NCBI GenBank assembly: GCA_032433765.1
Contig: JAVIAB010000051.1
Span: forward strand, 52,168,030 to 52,232,029
Direction: 5' to 3'
Origin: Megaustenia siamemsis
Lineage: Eukaryota > Mollusca > Gastropoda > Stylommatophora > Ariophantidae
DNA length: 64,000 nucleotides
Position 1 is the first letter of the stretch. Every line of letters begins with the position of its first letter. The position numbers and the translations under genes are program-made. The notes below the pieces were generated by a model that was given only the letters and a program-made list of their open reading frames with translations, made no database searches and was not told the origin of the DNA. Positions 20,399 through 32,189 of this stretch are shown here, one piece after another.

Positions 20399-20404
20399 GC
20401 TTCG
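20399..20404 (+). CDS. APBA1: Candidate 6-nt microexon (Ala-Ser)
   Basis: GCTTCG follows AACTGCATTTATTTGTAG and precedes the near-ideal donor GTAAGT. Inclusion would insert AS at the same RIK/APEGE junction. UGC lies just upstream of the acceptor and TTGTTGCTGTTG downstream, the kind of context seen around neuronal microexons. The same chance caveat as for 19947 applies. Confidence 0.35.
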
Positions 20405-21389
20405 GTAAGTTGATGGTTGTTGCTGTTGTTCGTGATGTGTTTTTTATTCTTCTATTTCAAGACATGTTTGTCATTCTTAGGAAATGTGGAATGTCTTTAA
20501 GCAGTGATCTACTTAATTAGAAGCCCCAGTGACACTTGTATCTGTTTTATTTATTGATTTTGCATTTTATGTATGAGTATTTTGATGGACACATCTTTGA
20601 AAGAAGTTCTTGTTTCTTGCCATATGAAAGAAGAAGCTGGAATCATTAATTCACATGTAAAGGAGCCTTGTAAAAGGTTTATTTAAAATTAGTAACCAAA
20701 CACTTTCAAAATTATTTTTCCAATTTGCAATAACAGTTTGTGTGGTAGAACAATTATTACTAGAACAAAATGTATTTGTAAACTTTTGTAAATAAAATAG
20801 TTGTGATTACAACTAATAAAGGAATGAAGATAACAAATCTTCTTCTGAACATACTTTCTTGTTTCAGATTTAAGTGATTTAAAGAACCCAGTGGTTAGCT
20901 TGAAATTGATATAGATCTTGTACCAGAATAATACTGACTAACATACAGCCCTTCTTTCTTCCTTACATGTTGAGTACTTTTGTAATGATGTTCAAGTGCT
21001 ATTTTATTAGAACATTAGTATTGCTAATGCCCTCTTTTGATAGTTAACCCACCCTCTGATTTCTAAATATATTACAGTGGACACAAATTTGTTATTTATT
21101 TACTTTATTGAACCTTAAATTGGCATTCATTAGAACCTGTGGCAGGCCATCTAATTCGCTGTTTTTGTTCTTGAAATCTGTTACAACTTGCAAAGAATCA
21201 CTAATAACAGACAGAGAATATGTTATACTTGACAAAGACTGTTATAACTGATGAAGAATTTGTAAGAGAGACAGTCACCTTATCAATTACATCAATATTC
21301 AATATAAAACTACATTAATTTTTTGTTTTCAGTTTTCCACAATGATTGTTGCTGTTGTTTTTATTGCCTCTGCCCTTTGCTTGAAAAAG
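20405..21389. other. Intron, no recognised feature
   Basis: AT-rich intron. No repeat family is recognised until the family E element begins near 21390. Confidence 0.5.
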
Positions 21390-21828
21390 ATTTATTTAAC
21401 CAGGTTTAGTTGCAAAAATCACCCACTGCTGACAAGGCAAATCAGGTTTGAATGCCTTGGGCAGCACCCAAAGTTTGCAGAATGCCTGTGGTTTACCTAG
21501 CCACCAGGTAAAATGGGGGGAACCATAGTTCATAGTTAACCTGTGTGTTACCTGGGCGGCCTCATTATGAGGGAAGGAGAGAATAGTGACACTGTGACAT
21601 TTCCAGGCATGTCGTAAGAGGCAACTAAGGTGGATGATTGATAGCTTGACAAGCAGCTGTCATTGTAAAAAAGTATTGTTTTAGATACAGAACCATAGAT
21701 TTTAGAAGCAGTGATTTCTGCAATATGTGTCATTTTGGCACGCAAGGTTTCTGTTTTTGAGATTGTGGTTCTGCCCTATGTGCCATCTTCAGCTAAAAAG
21801 GACAATAGATGGATAGATAGTTCATATT
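21390..21828 (+). mobile_element. Family E retroelement with (GATA)n tail
   Basis: The 3' half (GGCATGTCGTAAGAGGCAACTA, AGCTTGACAAGCAGCTGTCATTG, TTTTAGAAGC, GCACGCAAGGTTTCTG, TTGTGGTTCTGCCCTATGTG) matches the reverse complement of 36338-36539, and it ends GGACAATAGATGGATAGATAG. The 5' part carries GGCAAATCAGGTTTGAATGCC, possibly a degenerate B box. Likely a SINE or a short LINE 3' end. Confidence 0.6.
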
Positions 21829-22299
21829 CTCATACGGTCAAAGAATTTTGCTATTGCTATGGAGTTTATGTTGAAGATTACACCATTTGGAAGTTTCTAG
21901 CAGGACAACAGAGCATTATATAATATTGATTTCAATGAACATATCATCTTTTACTTTTTATTTGAAAATTATTCTGTGGTGGCGAATTATTGTGTTTTCA
22001 TTCTATTTTTGATACATCTTTGTAAGTAATTCTTCTACATTTGTTTTTTTCTTAAGAAGTATCTTTCACTGATCTTTTTCATCACTTCCGGTACATTTTA
22101 TACCAGCTCAAGGAATCCTATTCTCTCCTGGATGGAAATTTTCTACTTGGATTTCAGAATTCATATAGTTGTGTTAGTGAACTCTTCTTGATGGCATCCT
22201 CTTCTTCATTCCCATACTTCAAGTATAGCAGGGTTAGCTCTACTTACTCTGCCAAGATTCTGTCCTTGACTATAGCTGAGAAGCCCCATTCTGACTTTC

Positions 22300-24340
22300 T
22301 GCATGTCAATAACAAGAGCGATTGCAACCAATGTAGAGGTATTTCTCTGCTCAACCATGCAGGAAAGTTATACTCCCAGAGTTATAGAGAAACGGTTAAG
22401 ACAAATTATAGAGCTACAGATCAGCAGCTACCATATGGGCTCTCTGAAGAACAGTAGATGTATTGACACACTATTCACCCTAAAACACATAACAGAAAAG
22501 ATGAGGGAACAGAACTCAGTCGTGGTCAATGCGGAGGTCAACGGTCTCATCTGGGATAACACCGATGAGGAAGATGCAGTCATCTATACAGATGGATCCG
22601 TAATACAACACCAAATGAGTGCATGGGCATTTACAGCACGCTCGGCAGGCAGAATGTCAAAGAAGACAGTGGTGCATACATTATGACCATGAGCAGCATG
22701 ACGATGGAGGTGATGGCAGTGACCAGGCCACTCATCTGGTTAGAGTCACAAAACTACACCATGCCTACATACTAAGTGATTCGATGAGCATGATAAGAAA
22801 AGTGGAGGCGGACTCTGTATGCAAGCAATGGGTAGAGTGACTGCAGCAGTCAAAAATATGTAGGGTCACCTTTGTCTACGACCCTGGGCATGTGGGATTA
22901 TGGGGAAATAAAAGAGTAGCCAGGTTGAGTAGCTGCGCTGTCATTGATGACAGTCAACCAATGGATCGGGCAGACATCATCACTGCTCTCTGAGATGTGG
23001 GAAGAGTGCAGGACTTTGACAACCATGAGTCCATTTCACTCCTTCGGATGAAAGAGATCGGAGTTAAGATGGGCACATCCAGAAACGAGAAACTTAGTGG
23101 GCGTGTAAGAAGACGTATCAACCATCACAGAACTGGCGTTGTCAGTCACAAGGCACAGTGGGACTTGCTGAGGAGGGGATCTGAGCATCTACGGACATGT
23201 TCTGAGTGCAATGATCGTGACCCATAAATAACTCAATAACCACAGAACATAATCTTCATCTTCTTCAACATTCAAGTCTTGTGATCGTGCGAACTTGACT
23301 TTTATCCTGTTTCATGATGGAGGGGTAAGATCAACATTATGACACACGATGAGCTGATCGCATGGTCACTACTCATGTATGGGTTGGTGTCCTGACTATT
23401 TCACTTATCCTGTACATGGCTGACCATCTATGGCAGGCTGGATTAGAACATAATCAGAATCTGTATATAGCTTTCATAAACCAGGAAAAAGCATTCAACT
23501 GAGTAAACAGAGAACAATTATAAGAGATACTAACAACATACAGAGTAACACAACCTCTAACCAATCTATGTAAACTTTGCATCAACAGCAGCTGCACAGT
23601 TAGAACAGTAGTAGGTTACACAGATCACAATTTGAAGTTAGAACAGGAGTAAGTCAGGGATGTATATTATCTTCCTTACTGTTTCTTACCTATGTGGACT
23701 AAATACATAAGTTAGGGAACCCATCAGAGACTAATTCATGGGCACTAATACATGGGAAAATAGAAGACCTAAAAGCACACTTAAACAGATTTAGCAGCAC
23801 AAGCACCCAGTACACAACATGAAAATCAACACTGACAAAACAGAAGTCATGAACATTGCAAAAGAAAAACAGACCATCAACATAACGATAAAAGGTGGAG
23901 GAATTTTAATACCTAGGAAGTCTAGTGACAAACAACAATCCACAAGCAGCCGATGCAACAAAGCTTGTCAAATTTTTGGACAACTATCACGACTGCCATC
24001 TAACAAGAAAATAACACTGTAGGCAAACTGGGCACTCTACAACACATTCTTTATTCCAGCTTTGTGCTACCAATGTTAGACATGGATGCTAGACTCGAAC
24101 AATACAAAAAAATAAACACTACCAAAATGAAATGTGTTAGGTGCATAGTAGAAAACAACTTGAGAGACAAGATCATAAATGATGAAATGAGAAAACAGCT
24201 AAGAGTAATTCCCAGCATATAAAACATAAAGAAATAAGAGATGAAATTGTCTGGCCACATGACAAGACAGAAAGGTACACAACGAACCTTCAATAAAAGC
24301 TTCAAGAACAGCAGACCAAAGGGCCAAAAAAAAAGCTTTT
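22300..24340 (+). pseudogene. Decayed LINE whose RT region is interrupted by an RNase H element
   Basis: 22320-22510 reads across frames as reverse transcriptase finger and palm sequence (CRGISLLNHAGKLYS, RVIEKRLRQIIE, CIDTLFTLKHITEKMRE). From 22511 to about 23240 the + strand instead encodes RNase H-like sequence (AVIYTDGSVIQHQMSAWAFT, SDSMSMIRKVEA, VYDPGHVGLWGN, LLRRGSEHLRTCSECN). Reverse transcriptase then resumes from about 23450 in the expected order (YIAFINQEKAFN, VRTGVSQGCILSSLL, KINTDKTEVMNI, DEIVWPHD). There are many stops and frameshifts. The order RT - RNase H - RT is not that of a normal LINE and points to insertion of a separate RNase H element. Confidence 0.75.
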
Positions 24341-24867
24341 TGATGGCGTTCTATCTCTAATAGTAACCCACCCTTTTCCTGTGAGTTTTGTGTCAATATT
24401 TGTCACCTGCCCAGTCGTCTTTTCAGTCTCTGCCACTGACACCGCTCCATACTTAATTTTTGTGTCTTTGATATCAGCCTTGTTTTTGTGCTGTGAATGC
24501 CTCTAGTCATCAATAATTCTCCTAGAGGTTTTGGCCCATTTAAAATATATCAAAATGATAAGAAATTGTTTACAATAAAAGACATTAAATACCTAAAGAG
24601 GAGTTCATGATGATGAAGTTCATGTTTTGGGTACTCTAGTTGAGTAAAGCCTCTTTTATTCACAGAGGGTAGGTAGTTAATGTCAGTGGTACAATGGATG
24701 AATCTACAACATGATTAAAATAAAGTAGTTTGATTTCTTTTTAAAATAGGACACTATTTTGTGTTGTAAAAGCTGAATATAAAAAAATAGACATGGGAAC
24801 AGGAAGAAAGGGCAGGTTGGATGTCAAATTGAATGGAATAGTTTAAATATAAAAACATAGACCTCTT
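24341..24867. other. Intron, no recognised feature
   Basis: Unassigned intron between the decayed LINE and the LINE G insertion. Confidence 0.4.
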
Positions 24868-24881
24868 GTTGTGGTGATATA

Positions 24882-25227
24882 TCTATCTATTGACCTTTCG
24901 AGCCGTAACCGGCCCATAGGGCGTAGACCAAGATACACCTTCTCCTATATGGATTTTTTGTTCTAGCAGTTTTCTTTTAAAGATATTTTATCAAATCTCG
25001 CCATCTGTCTCTGTTCTGTGCAAGCAGTTCTATCTCATTGAGGGAGCCGACTCCTGCTGCTCTTGCCTCTCTCATCAATGTTCTTCTCAGTGTCTCCCTG
25101 GGTCTTCCTCTTTTTCTTTTACCTGTTGTTTCCCATATGAGGGCTTGCTTTGCTATTCGGTTATTATCTCTTCTCATCACATGTCCAACGTATGACCATC
25201 GTCTTTTCTTTATTACTGAAGATATTA
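24882..25227 (-). mobile_element. LINE G, 3' end with intact C-terminal frame
   Basis: Flanked by perfect 14-bp duplications GTTGTGGTGATATA (24868-24881, 25228-25241). On the minus strand an open frame (25180-24977, extending a little further 5' as RRWSYVGHVM) encodes RIAKQALIWETTGKRKRGRP, RETLRRTLMREARAAGVGSL and LLAQNRDRWRDLIKYL, the basic C-terminal end of a non-LTR reverse transcriptase. Then comes a tail with GGTCTACGCCCTATGGGCC, CTCGAAAGGTCAATAG and (GATA)n. It is the best copy of the group also seen at 18549, 46083, 46385, 7465 and 6886. Confidence 0.9.
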
Positions 25228-25828
25228 GTTGTGGTGATATAAGAAAGTGAAAAAAATAAGAAATTTGGAGTGACTTATACCCTACTGGAGTGCATGAGGG
25301 TTTTAGGAAGCTGTGTTACTGGCATATCGACATTTCCAAATTACATAATCTTTTTTTTTTTTTTAAATAAATAATGATGCCTATTTATATGTGTTTAATA
25401 TAAAGTTTTATTCCATTTTACTGCATATACATATTATTCAAGTTGTTACACTTGGCACTTAATGCATACACCATCAGGACAGTTCAAACTTCTTTGTCTT
25501 ACTGTGTCATTGTATCTGCTGTATTCTTTGTATTTTAATCTTCTCACTGTCATTTCCATTCACTGCAGCAGAACCAAGGAAACTCAGATGATAAGGTTTT
25601 TTCTGTGTATTTTTTCCCCCCTTTATAAAGTTTTATCACATCTGTAAACAGACAGTCAAAAATGAAGTTGGATACTAAGTGAAAGATCTACAAGAACAAT
25701 TTCAAAAGGAAGTAAAAATGTGCCGAAAAGAAGTATAAATATATTTTATAATAAAAAATGTAAGGAAGTCGGAAAATGGAGAAAAAACTTTAGGATTAGT
25801 AAATATAGCTGTGCCTATGTTTGAATTA

Positions 25829-26167
25829 TGGTTGGCTTACCACGGCAACAGCCGGGGTTCGTAATCCTGGCGAGGACACCTGGGTTTTACTAATTCCCTA
25901 AAAATTAGTAGGAGCCGCGATAGCTCAGTGGTTAGTGAACTGGACTACTACGGACAAGGGGTAGGGTTCGATCCCAACCGACGGCTCCGGGTTCACCCAG
26001 CCTTAAATGGGTACCGGATTTTTTCTGGGAAAGTAAAAGCAGCACGGGCGTAATACCGACCACATTACCCCAAAAATCATGTGCTGAAGGTCTGTAAAAT
26101 ATAGGGTCACTAACACCATATTTCCCTATACGCCACTTGGCGTGACGGGGGGTACTTTACTTACTTT
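25829..26167 (+). mobile_element. SINE A, two-head form, 5'-truncated, young
   Basis: Flanked by perfect 13-bp duplications TATGTTTGAATTA (25816-25828, 26168-26180). It appears identical to 40531-40867 over its length but begins inside the first tRNA-like unit, lacking about 28 nt that include the 5' acceptor strand and A box. The second tRNA-like unit, body and TACTTTACTTACT tail are complete. Confidence 0.93.
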
Positions 26168-27334
26168 TATGTTTGAATTAGGTATAGAAAATAACATCTC
26201 ATATCTGGTTTGGTTGCATAAAAAAGGACCCTGAAAATGAGAGAAGAGTAATAATTTAAGACATTTTGAATAAAAACAAACATGTTCGCAACAATTTTGA
26301 CAAGGAATTCCTTGCAATTAAAAAACCAAATTCATAATACATTTTATTGTGTTTGTAGCAAATAATATTTAACTGCGCATTCATATTTTAAAAATCACTT
26401 GGTATATGATCTCACAAATCTACATTTTTACGCACTGTTTTTGTGAAATATATTTACATATATGTCTAGTTTTAGTGCTTTTAATTGAGTTAATTTACTG
26501 TAATATGATATTGTGCTGGATATCATAAATTTAAATGTAAAAATTGCACTTACATTATTACAGCTTTACAACATTAAAAGGCACCATGATTAACAACACA
26601 ACATTTCACCCTGAAGTCTTCTTTATGAATAATAAAAAACACAAACATAAAATACAAAAAAATATGCTGAAGTACTTTTTAAATTAAAAACTTTTTTTTG
26701 CTTGTGCATGAAGGCTTCAGGTCAAAACATAGGATTTTGCAATGTGATATGCATATTTTCAGTTGTCAAAAATTCCATTAGCCACTTTTTTAAAACCATG
26801 TATTATTTTGATAGTGAACATTTATCATGTTGGGAAATGGCAGAAGACCATTCATGATATGATCCACTTACTATGCAGCAGTGCTCTTCAACCTGGGCAC
26901 TATGCCCACTAGTGGGTGATTTTGACTTTTTGGTGGGCGGTAGCAGAATAATTGCATGTTTTACTAATGATATATAAAATACACACTCGGTGGATGGTCA
27001 AGGAAATTGATTCTTTCTCTAAATTTTCTGAAATGTCAATATACTTATAATTTGTTCTCTGAGCATGGCCTAAACTAAATTGACAAGACTGGTCCATCTT
27101 GTTTGAGTCAGAGGGGTGTCCATTGTAGTGACTGCTTTACACTTATATTTGCATGCTATCAGTGTCAACCAACCTACCCTTAACCATCTGCAGTTAGCAT
27201 GATCCTGTTAACACCAACAATTACCACTCTCTTGTTTGATCTTCTTTCTCTTTTTCTGTCAATCCTGTAGTGACAACTAAAATTCTTATTAAGTACCCGC
27301 TTGTTCTGAAATAATTATAACCTATTCTCCATTC

Positions 27335-27580
27335 CAATTTCCAATTTTCAAATGAAATTTTTGGGCATGTTAAAAGACACAACAGCCTACTAAAAGTAAT
27401 ATTGGAAGGAAAAATACAAGGTAAAAGAGGCAGAGGCAGACCAAGACTAACATGGACGAGTAACATCAAAAGATAGACAAGTCAATCTATGACAGCCTGC
27501 ACCATCAAAGCAAGAAACAGAGTAGAATGGCGATCCATGGTAGCCAACCTTTGTTGCGAAGAAGGCACTCCATGATGATG
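27335..27580 (+). mobile_element. LINE family D inserted in the hAT element
   Basis: Flanked by perfect 11-bp duplications ATTCTCCATTC (27324-27334, 27581-27591). Encodes the LINE tail SLLKVILEGKIQGKRGRGRP, RLTWTSNIKR, MTACTIKARNRVEWRSMVAN and ends with an ATGATGATG tail. The clean duplications show it inserted well after the hAT element. Confidence 0.9.
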
Positions 27581-27644
27581 ATTCTCCATTCGATGCTGTT
27601 GGATATATGATTGCTTGTTTTGTTCATACTGTTTTTATTGATTT

Positions 27645-27914
27645 GTGACTTTAACAAATCTGAAACTATGTCCACCAAAAAAAAAAATTGCTTGTGGCTA
27701 TTTACCTGAATATCTGAAGATGGAAGTCATTGACTCTATTGCTAAAAAACTGCTTCCAATGTGCTTATTGTGCCACAAAACATTTTCTAATGAAGTAATC
27801 AAGCCAAGTCGATTGCAAGAGCACCTTGCAACAAAGCGTCCAAAAGTTAAAGATAAGCCTTTGGAATATTTTCAAGAATTGTTTAAAAGATTTCAAAATA
27901 GTTGTAACCAATAA
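27645..27914 (+). pseudogene. hAT transposase, BED-finger fragment
   Basis: An 89-codon open stretch: MCLLCHKTFSNEVIKPSRLQ, EHLATKRP, KVKDKPLEYFQELFKRFQ. It matches the N-terminal BED zinc finger region of ZBED5/SCAND3-like domesticated or transposon hAT proteins (CxxC...HxxxKH then KDKPLEFF). The last zinc ligand, normally His in KHP, is Arg here (KRP), so the finger should not fold. The frame ends at a stop and the catalytic core downstream (to about 28520) is full of stops. No evidence of domestication. Confidence 0.82.
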
Positions 27915-28665
27915 TAACATCCTTCAATAAACAAAATGCAAAAAAATGAAGATGAATCAACTGCATCTTATCGTATAGCACATTAATTTGCAAGAAGTGG
28001 TAAAAGTCTTAACATTAGAGAAACTTTGTTAATAGCATCAATCAAAGAATATATCTTAGCTGTATTGCATCAGGACCCACATGAAGTTATAAATACTTTG
28101 TTCCTCATTGAACCTACAGTAGTGTGGCACTTTGGTGAAATGACAGTTATGGTTAAGAATAAGCTAACAAATAATCTCAAAACTCATCATTCTCCATGCA
28201 GTTGGAAGAGTCTACTGTTGTTGATAGTAATGCTTAAATGATGGCATATGTGAGGTATCTTGATGAAAACAATACATTTCAGGAGGACATGTTTTTCATT
28301 ATAGTCTAACTACAGATATAACAGAATGAGCACTATTTACTGCTGTGAAATCTTACTTTGCAAAACATAATATATCCTTTAGCAATATTGTTACTTGTGC
28401 CAATGACGGGGTGCCATCTATCTTTGGGGGTTATCATGAGTTCATTGCTTATTTGAAGGAAGAGGTACCAAATATCCAACATTTAGTTACAAGCATCAGG
28501 CTCAAGGATCTCATTAATTGAAAGGTAAATGAAAGTGATTTTTATTTCTTCAGTTATGAAAGTTTCTTTAGTTTATATTTTTGTGGGCAGTCGATACAAT
28601 TTATCTGTGAAAAGTTACACGAGTGGGCACTGGGCATAATGAGGTTGAAGAGCATTGCTTTACAG

Positions 28666-30211
28666 CAATAAATTTATTATTTTTACCATGGGTATGTTTG
28701 TTATATATTTGTACATTATTTTCTTTAAAAATATTTATTGGTAGAAACTAGTTTATTACTGATGGTGGAAAATCTTTGATACAAATTTTGGCATCTTGAA
28801 GCAAATTAATTGTTGTAAAATAAACAAGAAACTAGGTTAAAAAAAAAAAATTCATACCTTATTAGCTTTTTTAAAAGGATCCTGAAAATGATAAAAGAGT
28901 CATAATTTGATACATTTTGAAAGGAAGCAAACGTGTGCACAATTTTTAAAATGTAAGTTTGGTTTCTTTTAATTGAGTATGGATTTGAAAAATTAATATA
29001 AATGAAAATAATTAATTGAAATTAATAGTATTTTAAAAATGTATAATACATTTTATTATGGTTTATTACAATACATATTTAGCTGTGCATTTATTTTTTA
29101 TTTTGTGAACACTTTTATTATGATCACAGTGTATAATCTTGCAAAGTACTTTTTTTTTTACAGACAGTTTTTGTTCACGGCAAAATTTGTGTAATATTTT
29201 TAAACAATCATAAGTTACAAGTATTTTATTACTGTCAATAACAAATATTTATTCACTAAAGTAAATTTTTTTTTTTTTTTGTATTTCATATTTTCAGTTA
29301 TGTCTGTCAATATTTTTTCTAAACTTGCCAATTATTTCATTTAATTTCTGAAATGGGCATAAAGAGAAATGCAATCACTCAGAAAAATTACTACTCAGTT
29401 AAATGTGTCCAATTGACCATTATGAAAAGAAGATATTTGAAAACACAGTACAAGGCTGCCTACTATTGTGATAAATAATGGCAGTCATTAGTTTTATGTG
29501 TGATGGAAGCATTGTCAGAAACATCAAGCAATTTTACAGTTGTAGGAGAAATGATCTTATGAATCAGCAAATATAAGACAGCATAGCATTAATGTCATTA
29601 TTTCTGTTCATATATGTTGTGTTAGCCTCATTCTAAAAAGAACAATTTCATCAGAAGAAAAGTGATTGTTTTATACATCTAAAATAAGCTTGGTAGTATA
29701 TGGTTTTGCATGAGTAAATAGTATTTTCCTATGGGCAATATGAATACAAAGAAACCAAATATATATATATATATATTTGTTACATACATATATGTTTGTT
29801 CTTGTATGTTTCACTTACCAGCTCTGCTTTCCTTGGTTCAGAGTTGTTGGATGTCTTGTACTTGTTGTATAACATATTCTTTTAGTGTTGTATCTTTGTT
29901 GAATGTTTGCATGACTTTTACAACGAACACTAAATTTGTATTAGATGCAACACTATTTAACCATTTATGTTTTGTTTATGGATGCACTTTTGATTATAGT
30001 AATTTTACTCTTATAAGGTTACAGTATAAAACATTGTATTATAAATGTATTGAGTTTTGTGTCTTTAAAACATATTTTTCTTTTATTGCTAACAAGTAGC
30101 TCTAATAGCATTAAACACAATTAGAATATAGAAACTTTTACCTTTAAAATGTCAAAATCCCTTAAGATTTAGATTTGGTATTGTTTTTGTTGGCTCCGTG
30201 CAAGTTTTTAA

Positions 30212-30246
<35 letters not shown>

Positions 30247-31205
30247 GTTTAATAATCAGTGAAAGCACATTTTTGTATAAAAGTGTGATGTAGACCAAAA
30301 TACTTTTTGTGCTGATTATGAGATCTATCCAGACATAGTATATTCTCTAGTAAACAGCATGTTGCTAGATAGCCTTACTTTTACAATATTTAACAAGTGA
30401 AGTTGCCACTTTCAGACTAGGTTTCTTGAAGTTTTGTTTAGAAAGATGTTCATTTTATCACATTCCTCTTATTTGACAAGTATTAGTCATTATTATTTAT
30501 TGAACAGTACATATTTGAACAGGAATGGTTATATATTCAAGTACCTTGCCTGATGGTGTTCACTCTCTATTTCTACAGCTGTTAATTGTTTAACTGTTGG
30601 CTCCCAACCATGCCATTCTCTTAAACCATCTGATATCTTTCTCCCTGTATTTTTTCTCTGCCTGTTCTTTCCTTGATTTTCATGATTGTCACAGTATGTT
30701 AAAGTTGTCCTGAAAAGAGAGAAATACAAATGTCTGTATACTTTTAATCAGAAATAGTAATAATAACTTGAGTTAGAGCTGCCCGTTTCTATTTAGTAAT
30801 TAGTCACTGAATTACTTTATGTAGACTTCTAAATATTAAAGTATTCATTTGAAAGTTTAATTTGTAAAAAGTTTTTGTTATTGCACATAATGTAGAATAG
30901 AAAAATACAATAGTCAATTTACTCTAAGGATTCTCAATGCTGTACTTTTATTTGTACATATTTTTTCAGTCAAAAGTTTGTCATGTTAAGTTTCTTCAGA
31001 GGGTCATATTTTAATTCTTAGGCTGTAGAACTGTAGTCTTGGAAGATATGCTCAGGATTCTTTTTTGGGGTTTTCATCATTATAACCTCATTTTTATTTT
31101 GTGAACGTGTACTGATGTCACAAGACCTAGTTCTTAATTTAAAGCTTTTGTTCTGTTTTTATCTACTGAGTTTGTAGATTCCATTTTGGAAGCTAACTAT
31201 ATCAC
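28666..31205. other. Intron, no recognised feature
   Basis: Very AT-rich, with TA microsatellites at about 29757-29778 and 30214-30243 and several T runs. The 122-codon frame at 29731-30099 starts in a TA repeat and shows no domain. Confidence 0.5.
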
Positions 31206-31209
31206 AATC

Positions 31210-32010
31210 ATCTATTAGAAGATGATGGAACCATATGAGATTTATGCAGAAAAGCTCAAAGATGCTGCACATGAAAAAATTTTTTCAGAATAAAATTAGC
31301 AGAGAAAAAATATGTTGCTTTACTTATTGACTTTGCAGATGACATTGTTGTTATTTGTAGAATTATGAACATGATACAAGAAAATAGAAATATCCTGTTA
31401 CAAATATTTAGGACTTGAGATAAACAAATAAAAAAATGAGAGCAGTGAATTATAAAATTTGCCCAGAAGAAAAAATATTTCTGGAAGGAAAAGCAGTGGA
31501 ATGAATGTTAGAATGATATATAATGAATGGATTACTTCATAGATTTTTGAACTTGCATAAGAAGGAGACACACACACAAAACAAATTTTGAATCAGAATA
31601 GCCAAGGTAAAAATGATTTTCAAAAACCTTGAGAAAATATGATAATCAAAATTATTAAGCACAAAAACAAAGTTTTGGAATTTCTGATCAAATGTATTAT
31701 GCACCCGAGCTAGAAAATAACAATAGAAATAGAAAATAAATTAGATGCATTCAAAAACAAAATGTTGTGTGAGATTACTTTGAACGAATTCAAGTCTAGT
31801 GTAGAAGTAAAAGAAACAGCCATTCCATCCAACAATATCATCTATAATAAGGAAAAGAAGGTATGCGTAATTTGGTCATCTGATAAGAAGAGATTTAGAG
31901 AGTGACAAAGAAATCTCTAAATGGAAAACAACAAGCAACAGAAAAGATGTTGACCTAAAGAAACATTGAAAAAATGCTGACTGACAAGCAGTTATAGTGC
32001 ACATCATATC
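31210..32010 (+). pseudogene. Heavily decayed LINE reverse transcriptase
   Basis: Broken + strand translation gives LLIDFADDIVVICRIMNMI, an F/YADD active-site context, followed by thumb-like pieces (RNRK.IRCIQKQ.., PSNNIIYNKE). Too decayed to place in a family. Confidence 0.5.
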
Positions 32011-32189
32011 TTCTGCTGAGATTGAGGGACTTGCCTAAAATAGCGACATGTTGTGTGACCCACTGGTTTCTGTGTAAAGTCTGACAATAGCAAAGAATTG
32101 TCGGTTTTTTTAAATTTCTCTCCTGTTTGTCATCACAACTCAGAAAGACAATAGATGGACAGAGACAGAGAGATTACTTATTGAATGCC

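Larger units (their letters stand above)
26879..28657 (+). mobile_element. hAT transposon, dead, with nested LINE
   Basis: The ends are imperfect inverted repeats starting CA(G/A)TGCTCTTCAACC, typical of hAT elements, flanked by diverged 8-bp duplications CTATGCAG (26871-26878) and CTTTACAG (28658-28665). The + strand encodes a ZBED5/SCAND3-type transposase: a BED finger region (27645-27914), then ARSGKSLNIRET and MMAYVRYLDENNTFQEDM.FF in broken frames. Degraded duplications and many stops make it an old insertion. A family D LINE lies inside it at 27335-27580. Confidence 0.87.

Noticed and set aside
27645..27914. A ZBED-type host gene.
   Set aside because: The last zinc ligand is lost, the catalytic part is full of stops, and hAT ends with 8-bp duplications surround it.
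29731..30099. 122-codon + frame.
   Set aside because: Begins in a TA repeat (YIYIYIF), AT-rich residue composition, no family resemblance.
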